DNA from: Caulochytrium protostelioides | Taxonomy: Eukaryota > Chytridiomycota > Caulochytriomycetes > Caulochytriales > Caulochytriaceae | Assembly: GCA_003615045.1 (NCBI GenBank) | Contig: ML014241.1 | Span: 1 to 52,728, forward strand | DNA: 52,728 nucleotides | Direction of reading: 5' to 3' | Part shown: in pieces, positions 30,198 through 40,644 of the stretch | Layout of the letters: the number at the start of each line of letters is the position of its first letter | Numbering within the stretch: the stretch's first letter is position 1 | Position numbers and translations under genes: made by a program | The notes under the pieces: generated by a model | Told to the model about the DNA's origin: nothing | The model's database searches: none | Seen by the model: the letters and a program-made list of their open reading frames with translations, nothing else

Positions 30198-31739
30198 ATG
30201 CTTCCCGCTCTCCGCACCGTGGCGGCCCGCCAGGCTCCTGTAAGACCACCGCTGTCCTGCCTGCGCTCTCCCAGCGCTTCCTGTTTCCCGGTTCCAGGCC
30301 ACCTGAGCGAGTCGAGTCGAAGCTACATCCAGCCGCAGTTCATCCTACGCGCCGTGCATCGGTTCTTCGTTCCGTTCTTCGGACAGCAGGGGACCGCGTT
30401 GGCCTGAGCAGTATACTCGACCGTCTACTCGACTCGAACGACTGGCGTTGCGCTTGTCTCGCAGCGACACCGCACCATTGACGCACGAAGGCGCATTCGC
30501 GCAGACCACGCGGGGCGTTGGGGCCACGCCGCCCCTCGTCAAGCCTCGCACCCGCCGCCGCCACCACCTCGGCAGCCAGAACGCGATGTTTGAGAAAGTG
30601 TCGACGGCGTGGACGCCCATGTCCGTGATGTCGCTCTGGCTCCGAGATGCCGCGAAGCGGCTGTCGACCGTGCGCTGCCAGGTCGTCGTATGCTGCGGAG
30701 CTGGCTGCCGGTGGCGATACCGCGCAGGCACACCGTCGCGTCGCGCTCGGGCACCGTGACGACGGTATCGCCGGTCGTCACCCACGGGCCTGCGGTAGGC
30801 ACGGGCCTGGTTGCTGGCGGTGCGGCACGAATCTCCGCTCGTGCGCATCGTCGTGGCCGTGGCCGTAGCATCCCCTACGTGGCTCCGTGAAGCGTGGTCT
30901 GCGATCGCTACCTTCTCGCTCGATCGCCAGCGGTCGTGTCGTTTCGTCTCGTTCGCTGTGCTCACTCGGCATGCTCGCTCATGGTCCGGGACCTCCTGTT
31001 TTGTCGCACTACCGTCCTCCTGGGTGCCTACACATGCACGATGAATGCACGATCGACTCACCCCCAATTGTCTGACCTTGCTACTGCTTGCTTGCATGCA
31101 TGCTGTTTTATGCTGTTTTTGCCATCGTTTCAGCTGGCCCGCGCCTACGCCACCGCCGCGCCTTCGCAGAATGTGAAGGTGCCCGTGAACTTGTACGGCA
31201 TCAGCGGCCGCTATGCGACGGCCCTGTACACGGCGGGTGTCAAGAAGAACGCGCTCGAGGCGGTCGAGAAGGACCTCGCCTCGCTCGGCGCCCTGATCCA
31301 GAAAGACGCCGGCGTCGCGACCTTCCTCGCGTCGCCGCTCTCGGACCGCGCTCAGAAGAACGCCGGCATCGACGCCATCCTGGCGCAGGGCCGCTTCTCC
31401 GAGACCACCGGCCACTTCCTGCGCCTGCTCGCGGACAACCGCCGCCTCAACGCGACGGAGGGCATCATCGCCTCGTTCACCGAGATCATGGCCGCCCACC
31501 GCGGCGAGGTCAGCGTCACCGTCACCTCCGCCACCAAGCTCGACAACAAGGCCATGACCAACCTCAAGAACTCCATCGCCAAAAGCGCCCTCGCCAGCGG
31601 CAAGAAGCTCATCGTCGACAACGTCGTCGACCCCGCCGTCCTCGGCGGCGTCGTCGTCACCATCGGCGACCGCACCATCGACCTCTCGGTCGCCTCCCGC
31701 CTCGCCAAGCTCAACCGCGCCGTGGCCGAGCCCATCTAA
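30198..31739 (+). CDS. ATP synthase OSCP subunit, mitochondrial (2 exons, 215 aa)
   Basis: Exons 30198-30239 and 31134-31739. Exon 1 encodes only MLPALRTVAARQAP, a typical start of a mitochondrial presequence. Exon 2 begins LARAYATAAPSQN, which completes the presequence, and continues with NLYGISGRYATALYTAG, the OSCP signature. The C-terminal domain has ITSATKL-like, LIVDNVVDPAVLGGVVVTIG and RTIDLSVASRLAKLN motifs. The protein links the F1 head to the peripheral stalk of ATP synthase (family knowledge). The intron (donor GTAAGA at 30240, acceptor CGTTTCAG) is 894 bp, several times longer than any other intron here. The length matches yeast ATP5 (212 aa). The first exon is assigned by position, presequence character and reading-phase fit, so it is less certain than exon 2. 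Confidence 0.88.
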
Positions 31740-31949
31740 AGCATCCACGCCGATACAGAACCGTCACGGACCGAACACGGCTGCGCCCCCGGAGACGTCT
31801 TTGCATCGCTTTTGCTCCCCCCTCCCGCTTCTCTTATCCACCCGACTCTGCAGAAAAACAAAACGCGTTCCTTGTGGCATGTATACTACTTTCCCCTTTT
31901 CTCTCTGTCCCGCGCGATGTGCATGGGGAATCAACGATGAGAACGCAGG

Positions 31950-33324
31950 CTAGGCCGACGCCAGCGGAGGCTTCCAAGCCTCGAGCTTCGTCTTGACCAG
32001 CTTGAACGTGAAGGGCGGCGGCGGCGCGACGCCGGCCGGCGCAGGGTCGGACGGGCACGGCGGCTCATAGGGCACCGCCATGACGACGCAGTCAAAGAGA
32101 GCCTGGGTGCCCCACAGCGCGCGCGTCACGGTCCGCAGCTTGCCGAGGTCTTGCTGGCGCGCCATGGCGCGGCGCCGTCGCGCCCTCGCCGGCCGGAGCG
32201 CCGCCCCGCCCTCGGCGCTCGGCGGCCGCGGCTCGGCGGCCGCGGGGTCGTCGGTCAGCAGCGCCGCGGGCCGCCACCCGAGAAAGAGGTCGGCGTCTTC
32301 GCCCGCGACGACGGCGGGCAGCGTGCCCGTCGCGTCGGCGAGCAGCAGCGCGAACGCCCAGAAGGTGCCGGGCGGGGAGGGGCGCGGGCCTGGCGCGGCG
32401 CCGTCCGGCGGCGGTCCCGTCGCGGCGGCGGTCCGCGCCGTCGGCGTGCAGGCGTGTGGCCGCTCGGCGCTCGTGAGGAACGTCTGCTCGCACGTGCGGC
32501 ACTGCGCGCGCAGGAACTGCTCGATGCGCTTCGGCAGGCGGTCGACGACGCGGGCGCGCAGCCGGAACAGGGCGCCCGGGGTCGCGGTCGCCTGGGCCGT
32601 CGCGATGGCGACGCGCGGCGGTGGGGCCAGCATGACGAGGCGCGTCGGCGGCTGCCGCGCGCACGCGGCCTCGGCCCGACGCTCCTGCAGCGCCACGAGG
32701 GCCGCGACGACGGCCGCATCGGCCAGCGCCGGGTGGTCCGCGGCCGTCAGCGGTCCTGTGCGCGCCGGCGTCGCGGCATCCCTCCCGTGGCCGGCGGCCA
32801 GGGCCGCGGGGGATGCGGGGGCGGGGGGCGTCGCCTGCGCATGCGGCGCGACGGCGCGAGCCAGCAGCCGGGCGGGCCCGAGGCGGAGAAAGCTCGCGCG
32901 GTGTTCGGTGCGCCCGTTCACGCGCGACGTCAAAACGGTCGTCTCGCCTGGCAGAACGGCGACCTGGCAGTTCTGGACGTAGACGAGGTCGCCGGGCACA
33001 CAGGCCTTGGCGAGCGGCGCGGCGCGGTCCCAGCAGGCCAGGACCGCGCAGCCGTGCGGATCCGTGAGGGGCAGCAGGTCCGTCGGGGCGTCCTCGGGCT
33101 GGGTGCCGCCCCGCACGCGCGTGTAGTCCGTCACGAGCAGCGACAGCTTGTCCTGGTGGTTCGAGCCGAGCGAGGCGACCACCTGCGCCACCACGTGGGC
33201 ATACGGCGCTTCGGCCGCTTGTTCGAGCGTCGTCAGCGGCAGCGTCGTGACGGTCAAGGCGGACCCTGATGTTGATGGCGGGGGGGCCGTGACCACGGTC
33301 ATCATGGACGATGTCGCCGCCGCT

Positions 33325-33361
<37 letters not shown>

Positions 33362-33984
33362 CCGCCGTCGATGCCGCTACCGCGGGCGGCGGCGCGCTGA
33401 CGCAGGCAGCCGCTTGGAGCATGCTTGTGCGTTCGCGGTACCACTGGGCCAGCGTCATGGCCATCACGGCGTCGACGGGGTCTTTGGCGTTCGGGCGCAG
33501 CACGTCGAGCGCGACGTCACTGTGGATGATGCGCGTCCGACCGGCCATGCGGTCGGGCCGCGTGATGGCCGTGATGGCATCGCCGACATGGAGCGGGTCC
33601 ATCTCGGCGAACTGCTGGAGGTGCTTGAAGATGTTGATCACGACCGCGGCATTCGCGTCGTCGAGCGTCGGGTCGGCGACCTGCAGCGTCATGACGTGGT
33701 GGGGTCCGCGGCTCGGCCGCGGACCCGCCACGTGGACGACGACCCCGTACAGCCGCGCTTCCGGGTGATACTCGGTCTGGCGCAGCGCCGCGAGCGACCG
33801 CGGCTCGGGCCCCGCGCGGCCGCCCGCGGCGACCGCTTGGCAAATCGACGCGAGGCAGCTTTCATACTGGCCCCGGAGCGCGTCGATCGCGCGCTCCGGG
33901 GACCCGAAGTCGAGATCGGCATCGGAGTCGAGGGCCAGGTCGAGATCGTCGAGGTCGAGCTCCGACGGCGGCTGTGCCACGCCG

Positions 33985-34036
<52 letters not shown>

Positions 34037-34085
34037 GCAGGCGGTCGTCGTCGTCGGGGGCGCCGTCGGCGCCGTGAGCGGCGAC

Positions 34086-34115
<30 letters not shown>
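31950..34115 (-). CDS. POT1: POT1-like telomere end-binding protein (721 aa)
   Basis: Three OB-fold-like regions in the order seen in POT1. OB1: ARLYGVVVHVAGPRPSRG, VMTLQVADPTL, VVINIFKHL, HVGDAITAI. OB2: HVVAQVVASLG, LSLLVTDYTRV, then VPGDLVYVQNCQVAV. A C-terminal OB3 has a zinc-ligand-like CRTCEQTF insertion and FALLLADATGTLPAVVAGEDADLFLG. POT1 binds telomeric single-stranded 3' overhangs within shelterin (family knowledge). The ATG at 34115 begins an MPMPMPMP run encoded by a GGGCAT repeat, followed by a proline run of about 17 residues (33986-34030) and an acidic segment. The frame is open to an ATG at 34724, but that 203-residue extension is basic and non-conserved and is probably 5' leader. 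OB1 is the weakest match; CDC13/TEBP-alpha relatives are the alternative. Confidence 0.75.

Positions 34116-34116
<1 letters not shown>
33986..34116 (+). repeat. GGC tract and GGGCAT hexanucleotide repeat in the POT1 5' coding region
   Basis: GGC units at 33986-34030 encode poly-Pro on the minus strand. Five GGGCAT units at 34086-34116 encode Met-Pro repeats that include the chosen start codon. Confidence 0.85.
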
Positions 34117-34119
<3 letters not shown>

Positions 34120-34864
34120 GTCGTCGTGACCCCCGACGCGGGCTCAGCGGCCGCAGAATCGACGGGCGCCCGAGCGCCCGAGCAGTATCGTCGGAGGGAG
34201 GCCCCGAGAGACGCGCGGCGGGAGGCGACGTCGGCCCGCGTCGGCCCGAAGCAGCGATGAGGCGATCCCCTCGCAGCGCAGGCCGATCGGAGTTGGGCGG
34301 CGTTTTGACGGCGACCGCGCTGCAGCAAGACCGTCGCTGCTCGACAGGCGTGGCAGGAGGTTGAGGAGGACGCCAAGGCGACGCGATCGCCAGGTATGCG
34401 CGGCGCGGCGCGAGAGCGACGCGCACGACGGACGCTCAAGCCCGGCGGCCGCCGAGTCCTCCGCGTCGCGCGTGGCACCCGTCCATGCGGCCATGTCGAA
34501 AGGCCGCGGGCTCGGGTGGTCGGAAGGGGTCCCCGCGGCTGCCTTCGCCACGCCCGTGGCGGAGGTCCCGGAAGGCTGGCGGCTGCGCGCCGCCGCACGC
34601 GGAGCGGCGCGGTGCACCCCGTCTTAACGGATCGCAGCGCCCGGCCGCCCTCGAAGCGATGCGAGCCGCACGTGGCGACCAACGACCCGCGCGCCGCGAG
34701 TCCATCGGAATCCAGGCAAAGCATTCGCGTCGGAGTGTCGCTTCGCAGGCTCGATCCCTGCGAGGCGTCCGCCGTATCCCTCCTGCGAGCCCGCTGCTGC
34801 CTGCTCCCATGACGCTCGCTGACGGCGCCATCGGTGATCAGTGATCGCCCGACAAACAGAACCC
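34116..34864. other. Divergent upstream region of POT1 and ALG11
   Basis: About 750 bp with the promoters of both genes. The minus-strand frame stays open across most of it but is Arg/Pro/Ser-rich without conserved motifs. Confidence 0.5.
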
Positions 34865-36523
34865 ATGCTGTTCATGCTCATAGCGTCCGTCCTCGCGGCG
34901 GTCGCCGTCGCCGCCGTCGCCGTCGCCGCCGCCCATGGTCCTGGCTGGCTGCGGCGGCAGCAGACGCGGCGCCGCTCTGCGTGGGGCCTGGCGCCAACGG
35001 CCCACGTGGTGGGCTTCTTCCACCCGCACTGCTACGGCGGCGGCGGCGGCGAGCGCGTCCTCTGGACCGCCATCCACGCGATCCAGACCGCCAGGCCGGA
35101 ACAGACCATTGCGCTCTATTGCCAGGCTGACCCGCGGACCGCCGATCTCACGCGCCTGCTCGACCTCGTCAAGGTAGGTGGGGTGCTTCGACGATACCGC
35201 TTTCGCCAACTACGATCCATGACGAATGAAGGAATGAAGCAACAAAGAAAGAGCGATATGCGCTCTTGACGAGATGAGAGTCTGACGCCTGTTTTTTATG
35301 TGATACCATCTGTGAATGGGCCTGCCCTGTAGACGCAGTTCCGCATTGCGGTTCGCCCAGAGCGGCTCGTGCTGGTTCGCTTGCAGAGCTGCCGATTTGC
35401 GGAGGCCAAGACGTGGCCCCGGCTCACGCTGATTCTGCAGAGCCTGGGCGCCATCATCCCCGCCATCGAGGCGCTGTGGAAGCTGCCGTGCCACGTGTTC
35501 GTCGAGACCGTCGGGTACGCGTTCGTGTATCCGGTCGCGCGCCTGTGGGCGTGCACGGTCGTCACGTATACGCACTACCCCACGATCAGCACCAACATGC
35601 TCGACAAGGTCGCGTCGCGGCGGCCCGACTTCAACAACAGCTCGCTGATTGCACGCTACCCGCTGCTCAGCCACATCAAGTATGCCTACTACCGCCTCTT
35701 CGCGGCCCTCTACGGCGCCGCGGGTCGCGCCGCCCACGTCGTGATGCTCAACTCGCGGTGGACCGCGGCGCATGTCTGCGCGCTGTGGCACCTCCCGCCG
35801 GCCGCCGCGCCGTCGCCGTCGGCCGCCGCCGCCTCCCGCCGCCAAGCGTTCCTCGTATACCCGCCATGCGATACCGAGGCGCTGCAGCAGTCGTCGCTCG
35901 ACGAGCGTACACGCACGATCGTCTACGTGGCGCAGTTTCGACCCGAAAAGGCGCACCCGCTCGTCCTCGAGGCCTTCGCCGCGGCGCTCGCCGACCCGGG
36001 CCTCAGCGCTGCCGACGCCGACGCCGCCGCCACGTGGCGGCTCGAGCTCATCGGCGGCGCCCGCCATCCCGCCGACCAGGCCCGCGCCGCGGCCCTTGCG
36101 GCCCGCGCCCGCCACCACGGCCTCGCCGACCGCGTCGTGCTCCGCCCCAACGCGCCGTATCCCGTCCTCGCGCAGGCGCTGGCGACCGCCGCCATCGGCG
36201 TCCACGCCATGGCCGATGAGCACTTTGGCATCTGTATCGTGGAGTACATGGCCGCCGGCTGTCTAGTGCTGGCGCACGGCTCCGGCGGCCCCGCCACCGA
36301 CATCCTGGACCCGGGCGTGTCCGGCGTGCTGGCGACGACCCTCGCCGAGTATACGGCCGGCCTCGTGCACCTGATGACGATGCCCCCCGCGCGGCAGCTC
36401 GCGATGCGGACCGCCGCGAGGACGAAGGCGGCCACGTTTTCCAACGCGCGCTTCCACGACGGCTGGATGGCCGTCCTGTCGCCGCTCCTGCCTCCCGAGC
36501 CGCGCGGCCGCAAGAACCCTTGA
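34865..36523 (+). CDS. ALG11: ALG11, GDP-Man:Man3GlcNAc2-PP-dolichol alpha-1,2-mannosyltransferase (2 exons, 499 aa)
   Basis: Exons 34865-35173 and 35333-36523. The 159-bp intron has donor GTAGGT and acceptor CCCTGTAG. The first in-frame ATG gives a hydrophobic N-terminal anchor (MLFMLIASVLAAVAVAAV). The GT4 fold shows VGFFHPHCYGGGGGERVLW near residue 50, the join LLDLVKTQFRIAVRPERLVLV, YTHYPTISTNMLDKV, VVMLNSRWTAAHV, and the C-terminal donor-site motif HFGICIVEYMAAGCLVLAH. ALG11 adds the fourth and fifth mannoses of the N-glycan precursor on the cytosolic ER face (family knowledge). The length agrees with human and yeast ALG11. The donor GTAGGT is weaker than the GTAAG donors elsewhere. The stop lies 116 bp from the convergent carrier gene. 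Confidence 0.92.
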
Positions 36524-36639
36524 GCTCGCCGCGTTTAGGTAAGATCATGTTCGATTTCTAGAGAGTTCGGGGGTGGTTGCATGGTGGGTGGTCGGGTATC
36601 GACGCCCCCCTGGGTTAGAGAGCAAACAAAAAGAAGCAA

Positions 36640-38130
36640 TCATTCGGAGACGCCCACCAGCGGCCCGAGCACGCTCTTGGCCCAGACGACGGCGTAGAAG
36701 GTGGCGGCGTTGGTGGGGAAGGCGCGAATGCACGTGGCCGTGAGGCCCTGGAAAAAGAAGCGAGCGCCGTGACGGTGGTACAGCGTCGTGGCGCAGTGCA
36801 TGACGCTGCGATACGCGGAAGCCGCGGGCGCCTGCATCTGGGTTTTAATGACGTCGAACGGGTACGTGATGACCCACCCGGCCACGCCGGCGCCGCCGCC
36901 CGCGACCAGGATCGGCAGCGTGTTCTCGGACTCGGCCAGGCTGTCGCTGCTGTCGGGGCACAGCCACTCGGAAAGCACCTCGAAGCTCGCAAAGTATGCG
37001 CCGTAGCTCGGCGTTTCCCGGACGAGGGTGGCCGCCAGCCCCCGGTAGTATCCGCGGAACCCCTCGGTGCGCCAGATGTGGCGGATGACATCCCGGTTCC
37101 CCGTGAAGCGGGGCTGCCCCGCGACTACGGCCTGCGTTTGGTTCTGGAGCCGGATCTTGATCAGCTCCATCGGCGTGCTGAAAAACGCATTGATGATGCC
37201 GGACGCGCCGCCCGCGAGAAAGATGGTGCGCACCGACGGGTCGAGGTCGGGGTCGCTCGGGCCCAGCCGGCGCAGAAACCAGCCGTAGGCGCCAAACAAC
37301 AGGCTGTTGATCACGGCGACGCCCACCAGGGGCGACGACATGCCTTTGTAGAGGCCAATCACCTGGTCGTCGTACGAATCATCAATCAGAGGCAAGCGTG
37401 AGACGGGGAGGCGTGACCAGGCGTCATTCGGGGGCGAAAAAGAGGGGTCCATGACCACTTACATGTTCATTCCGGATGGTGGAGGTCAAGCAGTGCCATG
37501 TGCCACGGTAGAGCTGTGGCGAGATCTGAAGTCGGACTCTGGTGCACGAAGAGCGATGAAAGGGGTGAGCAAGCAGCGCCATGACGAGTCCTGTGTGAGA
37601 TGCAGCGCTCAAAAACGCCGTGTGGATGATGCAAGGTCTTACTTGATGGTATCAAGCGGGTGGCCTGTTCCCGCATGCGTGGTCATGCGTGAATCGTGGA
37701 CGCGGTCATCAGCATCAGGCATCAAGACGCCATAGGTCAAAGCATGCAGAGTGAGCAACGGCCCCATGAATCGTCATCGCGTCAGCCGAGATTGGCCATG
37801 CTGGCATCACGGCAGTGTTGCCAGTCGGCAAGACGGGTCATGGCAGAGCGCTTACCAGCCAGCACACCGGCGCATCTGATTCGGACGAACCAGAGTCCGC
37901 CGGGGAGATCATTCCGTCCAGGGGCCCATCATCGGGTCGCACCCGCCATCCAAGCGCACCAAAACCATACGGTGTGAGTCTATCCCCATTCGCGAATCAC
38001 ATGGGTGGACCGTCGGTCCTTTGCGACAGCGCCGCACTTACCCGCCGATGGTGCCTGAGACGAAATCGATCAAGGCATGCCTGCCGCCATGCACATCGAC
38101 CGCGTACGCGTTCTCTGACGGCTCGGCCAT
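36640..38130 (-). CDS. Mitochondrial carrier, SLC25 basic amino acid/carnitine-type (5 exons with two micro-exons, 309 aa)
   Basis: Exons on the minus strand: 38130-38042, 37875-37856 (20 nt), 37664-37643 (22 nt), 37538-37463 and 37362-36640. All donors are GTAAG[TCA] and all acceptors CAG or CCAG. The joined protein starts MAEPSENAYAV and then reads FVSGTIGG + CAGVLAG + HPLDTIK + VRLQISPQLYRGTWH, which rebuilds helix 1 and the first carrier signature. All three signatures are present: PLDTIKVR, PMELIKIR and PFDVIKTQ. The second repeat has GLAATLVRETPSYGAYF, resembling the RETPS contact-point region of SLC25A29/A15/A20 relatives, so the substrate may be a basic amino acid or acylcarnitine (inference). 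The total of 309 aa is the family's normal length. Without the two micro-exons helix 1 would be broken, which strongly supports them. Confidence 0.9.
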
Positions 38131-39663
38131 GAGGCCTCGTCCCCTGTCCGTGCGCGTGCCCTCGGGCCGCACGCGTGCTCCGCTCGCTTCGCAACCGCGG
38201 ATTGTCGTCGTCGTCGAGGCCAATTCTTGCGCCAATGAGTCTGCCGGAATCGTCGCGCTGGATCACCCACAACAGCCCGATCTTATCGAGGAGACGCTGT
38301 GGCAGTCGGCAGCAACAGCGGACGCAACAGCGAGCGCGGGCGGGAAAACGGTCGGATCTCTCGAGACGTCCCGGGTCGGCGACCATGGATCGGCACGTCC
38401 CGACGGTCCAGCCCGGGTCGACGGCGGCGAGCGCGGGCGGACGCTCAGCAAGCCGCCAGAGCCCTCCCAACGCGGCGCGGCGCGGCACCGATTTAGCAGC
38501 AGCTCGATCTCGATCGGACGCGCACAAGCAGGCGCGGTAATGCGTCACGCGGCTCGTCGGCGCTGGCGTTGGCGAGGAGGACGGCGGGCATAGACGCGTG
38601 CCGAAGATCAGGTTCGTGGGGGCACAGGCCGCTTGGTCGTCCGCGTCCCTTCCACATTGCGTCGTCGGCGATCGACCCCAGGCGCGGCCGCGGCTTCGCA
38701 GGGGCCTACGGCGCCTCCTGGACGGCGAAGCGCTCGGACCCATGCATCCCATGCATCGAAAAGAAAGCGCTGGCGATACCCGCGACCACGAGCAGCCGCG
38801 GCGGGGGTTGACCGCCGTTGACCGCCGCCGCCGTCGCACCGATGCGCCGAGGCACCGGCCGACGGCGAGTGCGGCGAGGTCGGCGCGTCCGCTACGCCCG
38901 GAAGCCGCAGGTCACGTGGACGCCCGTCTCTCTGCCGTCGCGCCTCCGCGGCGCCGTGCTGATCCCAGGATGATTGCAGCGTCGGATCGCGGCCGGCGAA
39001 GGGGCGCTTCGCCGCGCGCGGGGGGCAACGCGGGCGGGCAACGAGGGGGCGGCGTGCTTGGACGCCCTCGAGTGGGGAGCGCGTGCGCATGCAGGGGCGA
39101 CGCCACCTGCGCCGGCGGCTGCCTTCCTCGTGGGCGAAGGGTAGGCGCCGCCGTCGCCGTCGCCGTCGCCATCGCCGTCGCCATCGCCGTCGCCATCGCC
39201 GTCGCCGTCGCCGTCGCCGCCAAGCCGTGGCGCCATCCGACGGCGAGCGGGAGGGCGCCGGGGTCCTCGCCGCTGAGCATGCAGGCTGGCTCACAGGATC
39301 AGGTAATGACTCGTGGCGCCGGCGTCCCCTCGCAGCCGGCACGCGTGTGGCCGATCGCCCGCCGCCTCAGGTCTGGTGCTGACATGAGGGATGCGTCCAT
39401 ATCGGACCTCGTCGGCGCGGCAGGAGATCAAGTATTCTATATTAGTGGTGGTATTGGTCAAGTCACGTATGAAGTGGCATGGAGATCCAGCGACGCGCGT
39501 TGGACCTCGCCTCATGAGGATGGCCAGCATCCAGGACCCAGGACGGGCAACCGACCTGGATGAAAACAGCAGTCACGAGCACGCCCGCCGGTGAGGGCGG
39601 GTGAGGGCGATGGATAGGGTACAGGGTGCGGCTTGCCCCCCGCGTTGACGGCGGGATGCCGCC
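38131..39663. other. Intergenic region upstream of the carrier
   Basis: 1.5 kb without a supported gene. A 321-residue plus-strand frame (38598-39563) owes its length to GC bias and to the hexanucleotide repeat at 39148-39221, and it has no conserved block. Confidence 0.5.
39148..39221 (+). repeat. CCGTCG/CCATCG hexanucleotide minisatellite
   Basis: About twelve 6-bp units in which CCGTCG and CCATCG alternate in part. Intergenic, 3' of the DPBB gene. Confidence 0.88.
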
Positions 39664-40644
39664 CTACACGGCAGCCGCGAGCATGGCCGCGACGGCCATC
39701 ACCGTCAAGCTGAGGGCGCTCGGGAAGCGGCGGGTCGAAGCAGCGCTGCTGCTCGATCCGAAGGCCGGGGTCTTGCTGCCTACCGTCGAGCTCCCGTCTT
39801 CTTGGCTGTCGTCGATGCCGTCGCCGTCCGAATCCGCAATGACAGCATCGTCCTCGCCGGTCTCGTCATCGGCCGACTCCGACGCGGTCGATCCACTGGA
39901 TGCCGACTTGGAGGTGGCGCCCGTGCTGCCAGCGGTCGGCGTGGCCGCCGGCACCACCGAGCCGTTGCTGAGAGTGACGGTTGCAGCGGGCGACGATGCC
40001 GTCGGTGCGCCGATGGTGGGCGTCGGGGTGGCCGCGGCCCCACTCTTGGCCAGCTGGCCGTTTGCATAGCGGAGGTTCCCCGTGCCGGCGGGCGAGCCGA
40101 GCTGCGAGATGGGCAGCGTGTTGCGCAGGCTCTGGGTGCACTCCAGATCCGAGCCGCGGCACACGTCGAAGCAGTATGAAGTGTCGACCTGCTCCCAGGC
40201 GCACGTCTGCGGGTCCGCCGGGTTCGCGTACGGGAAGATGGCTTTGAACGCCGTCAGCGCGATATCCAGTCCCTCGGCGCCCTTCTGGTCGATCGCGAGA
40301 ATGTACGTCGGCGGGCCGGACTTCGATGCGTCGCGGACGGCCCAGCACGTGTTGCAGCTAGCCCCGTTAATGGAGTTCATGGCCATCACGCGCGACAGGT
40401 CCATCGACGAGTAGCGGTAGCCGCACCACCCGGGACTGCTGTCGTACGAACTGGAGCCGCGGGAGGCCATGTCGCCCTCGTAATTGTGATACGTGCACAG
40501 GCCGCTGAAGGCCTGGGCGCCCGGGAGCGCGGCGACAGCAGCCATCGCGGCGCCTGCCATCAGCACCGACTTGGCGAGGGCGATGCCGCTGCGGGGGCGC
40601 GAGGGCGACAAGGGCGCCGCCCCGGCCACGGTGCGCGAGGGCAT
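39664..40644 (-). CDS. Secreted GPI-anchored double-psi beta-barrel (expansin/barwin-like) protein (326 aa)
   Basis: A basic n-region followed by a hydrophobic stretch (LMAGAAMAAVAALPGAQA, residues 28-45) looks like a signal peptide. The mature part is Cys-rich and shows the fungal RlpA/expansin-like pattern: SPGWCGYRYSSMDLSRVMAM, CNTCWAVRD, YILAIDQKGAEGLDIALTAF and PQTCAWEQVDTSYCFDVC. A Ser/Thr/Ala-rich stalk with acidic residues follows, and then a C-terminal hydrophobic tail (LSLTVMAVAAMLAAAV) preceded by small Ser/Ala residues, typical of a GPI signal. A cell-wall or matrix-loosening role is inferred from the fold; catalytic residues of true expansins cannot be judged. The ATG at 40644 is the first in frame. 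Confidence 0.78.
   Translation of the reverse strand: MPSRTVAGAAPLSPSRPRSGIALAKSVLMAGAAMAAVAALPGAQAFSGLCTYHNYEGDMASRGSSSYDSSPGWCGYRYSSMDLSRVMAMNSINGASCNTCWAVRDASKSGPPTYILAIDQKGAEGLDIALTAFKAIFPYANPADPQTCAWEQVDTSYCFDVCRGSDLECTQSLRNTLPISQLGSPAGTGNLRYANGQLAKSGAAATPTPTIGAPTASSPAATVTLSNGSVVPAATPTAGSTGATSKSASSGSTASESADDETGEDDAVIADSDGDGIDDSQEDGSSTVGSKTPAFGSSSSAASTRRFPSALSLTVMAVAAMLAAAV

Noticed and set aside
30345-31748. 467-codon minus-strand frame opposite OSCP
   Set aside because: Antisense of the OSCP exon joined to intron sequence, with no conserved block.
34116-34724. N-terminal extension of the POT1 frame to an earlier ATG
   Set aside because: The 203 residues are basic low complexity and occupy the shared POT1/ALG11 promoter. 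The protein-like region starts at the Met-Pro repeat.
34735-34775. T-arm-like sequence GCAGG-CTCGATC-CCTGC suggesting a tRNA
   Set aside because: No matching acceptor stem, D-arm or anticodon arm upstream.
38598-39563. 321-codon plus-strand frame
   Set aside because: Length comes from Arg/Ala bias and the hexanucleotide repeat. No motif and no credible start context.
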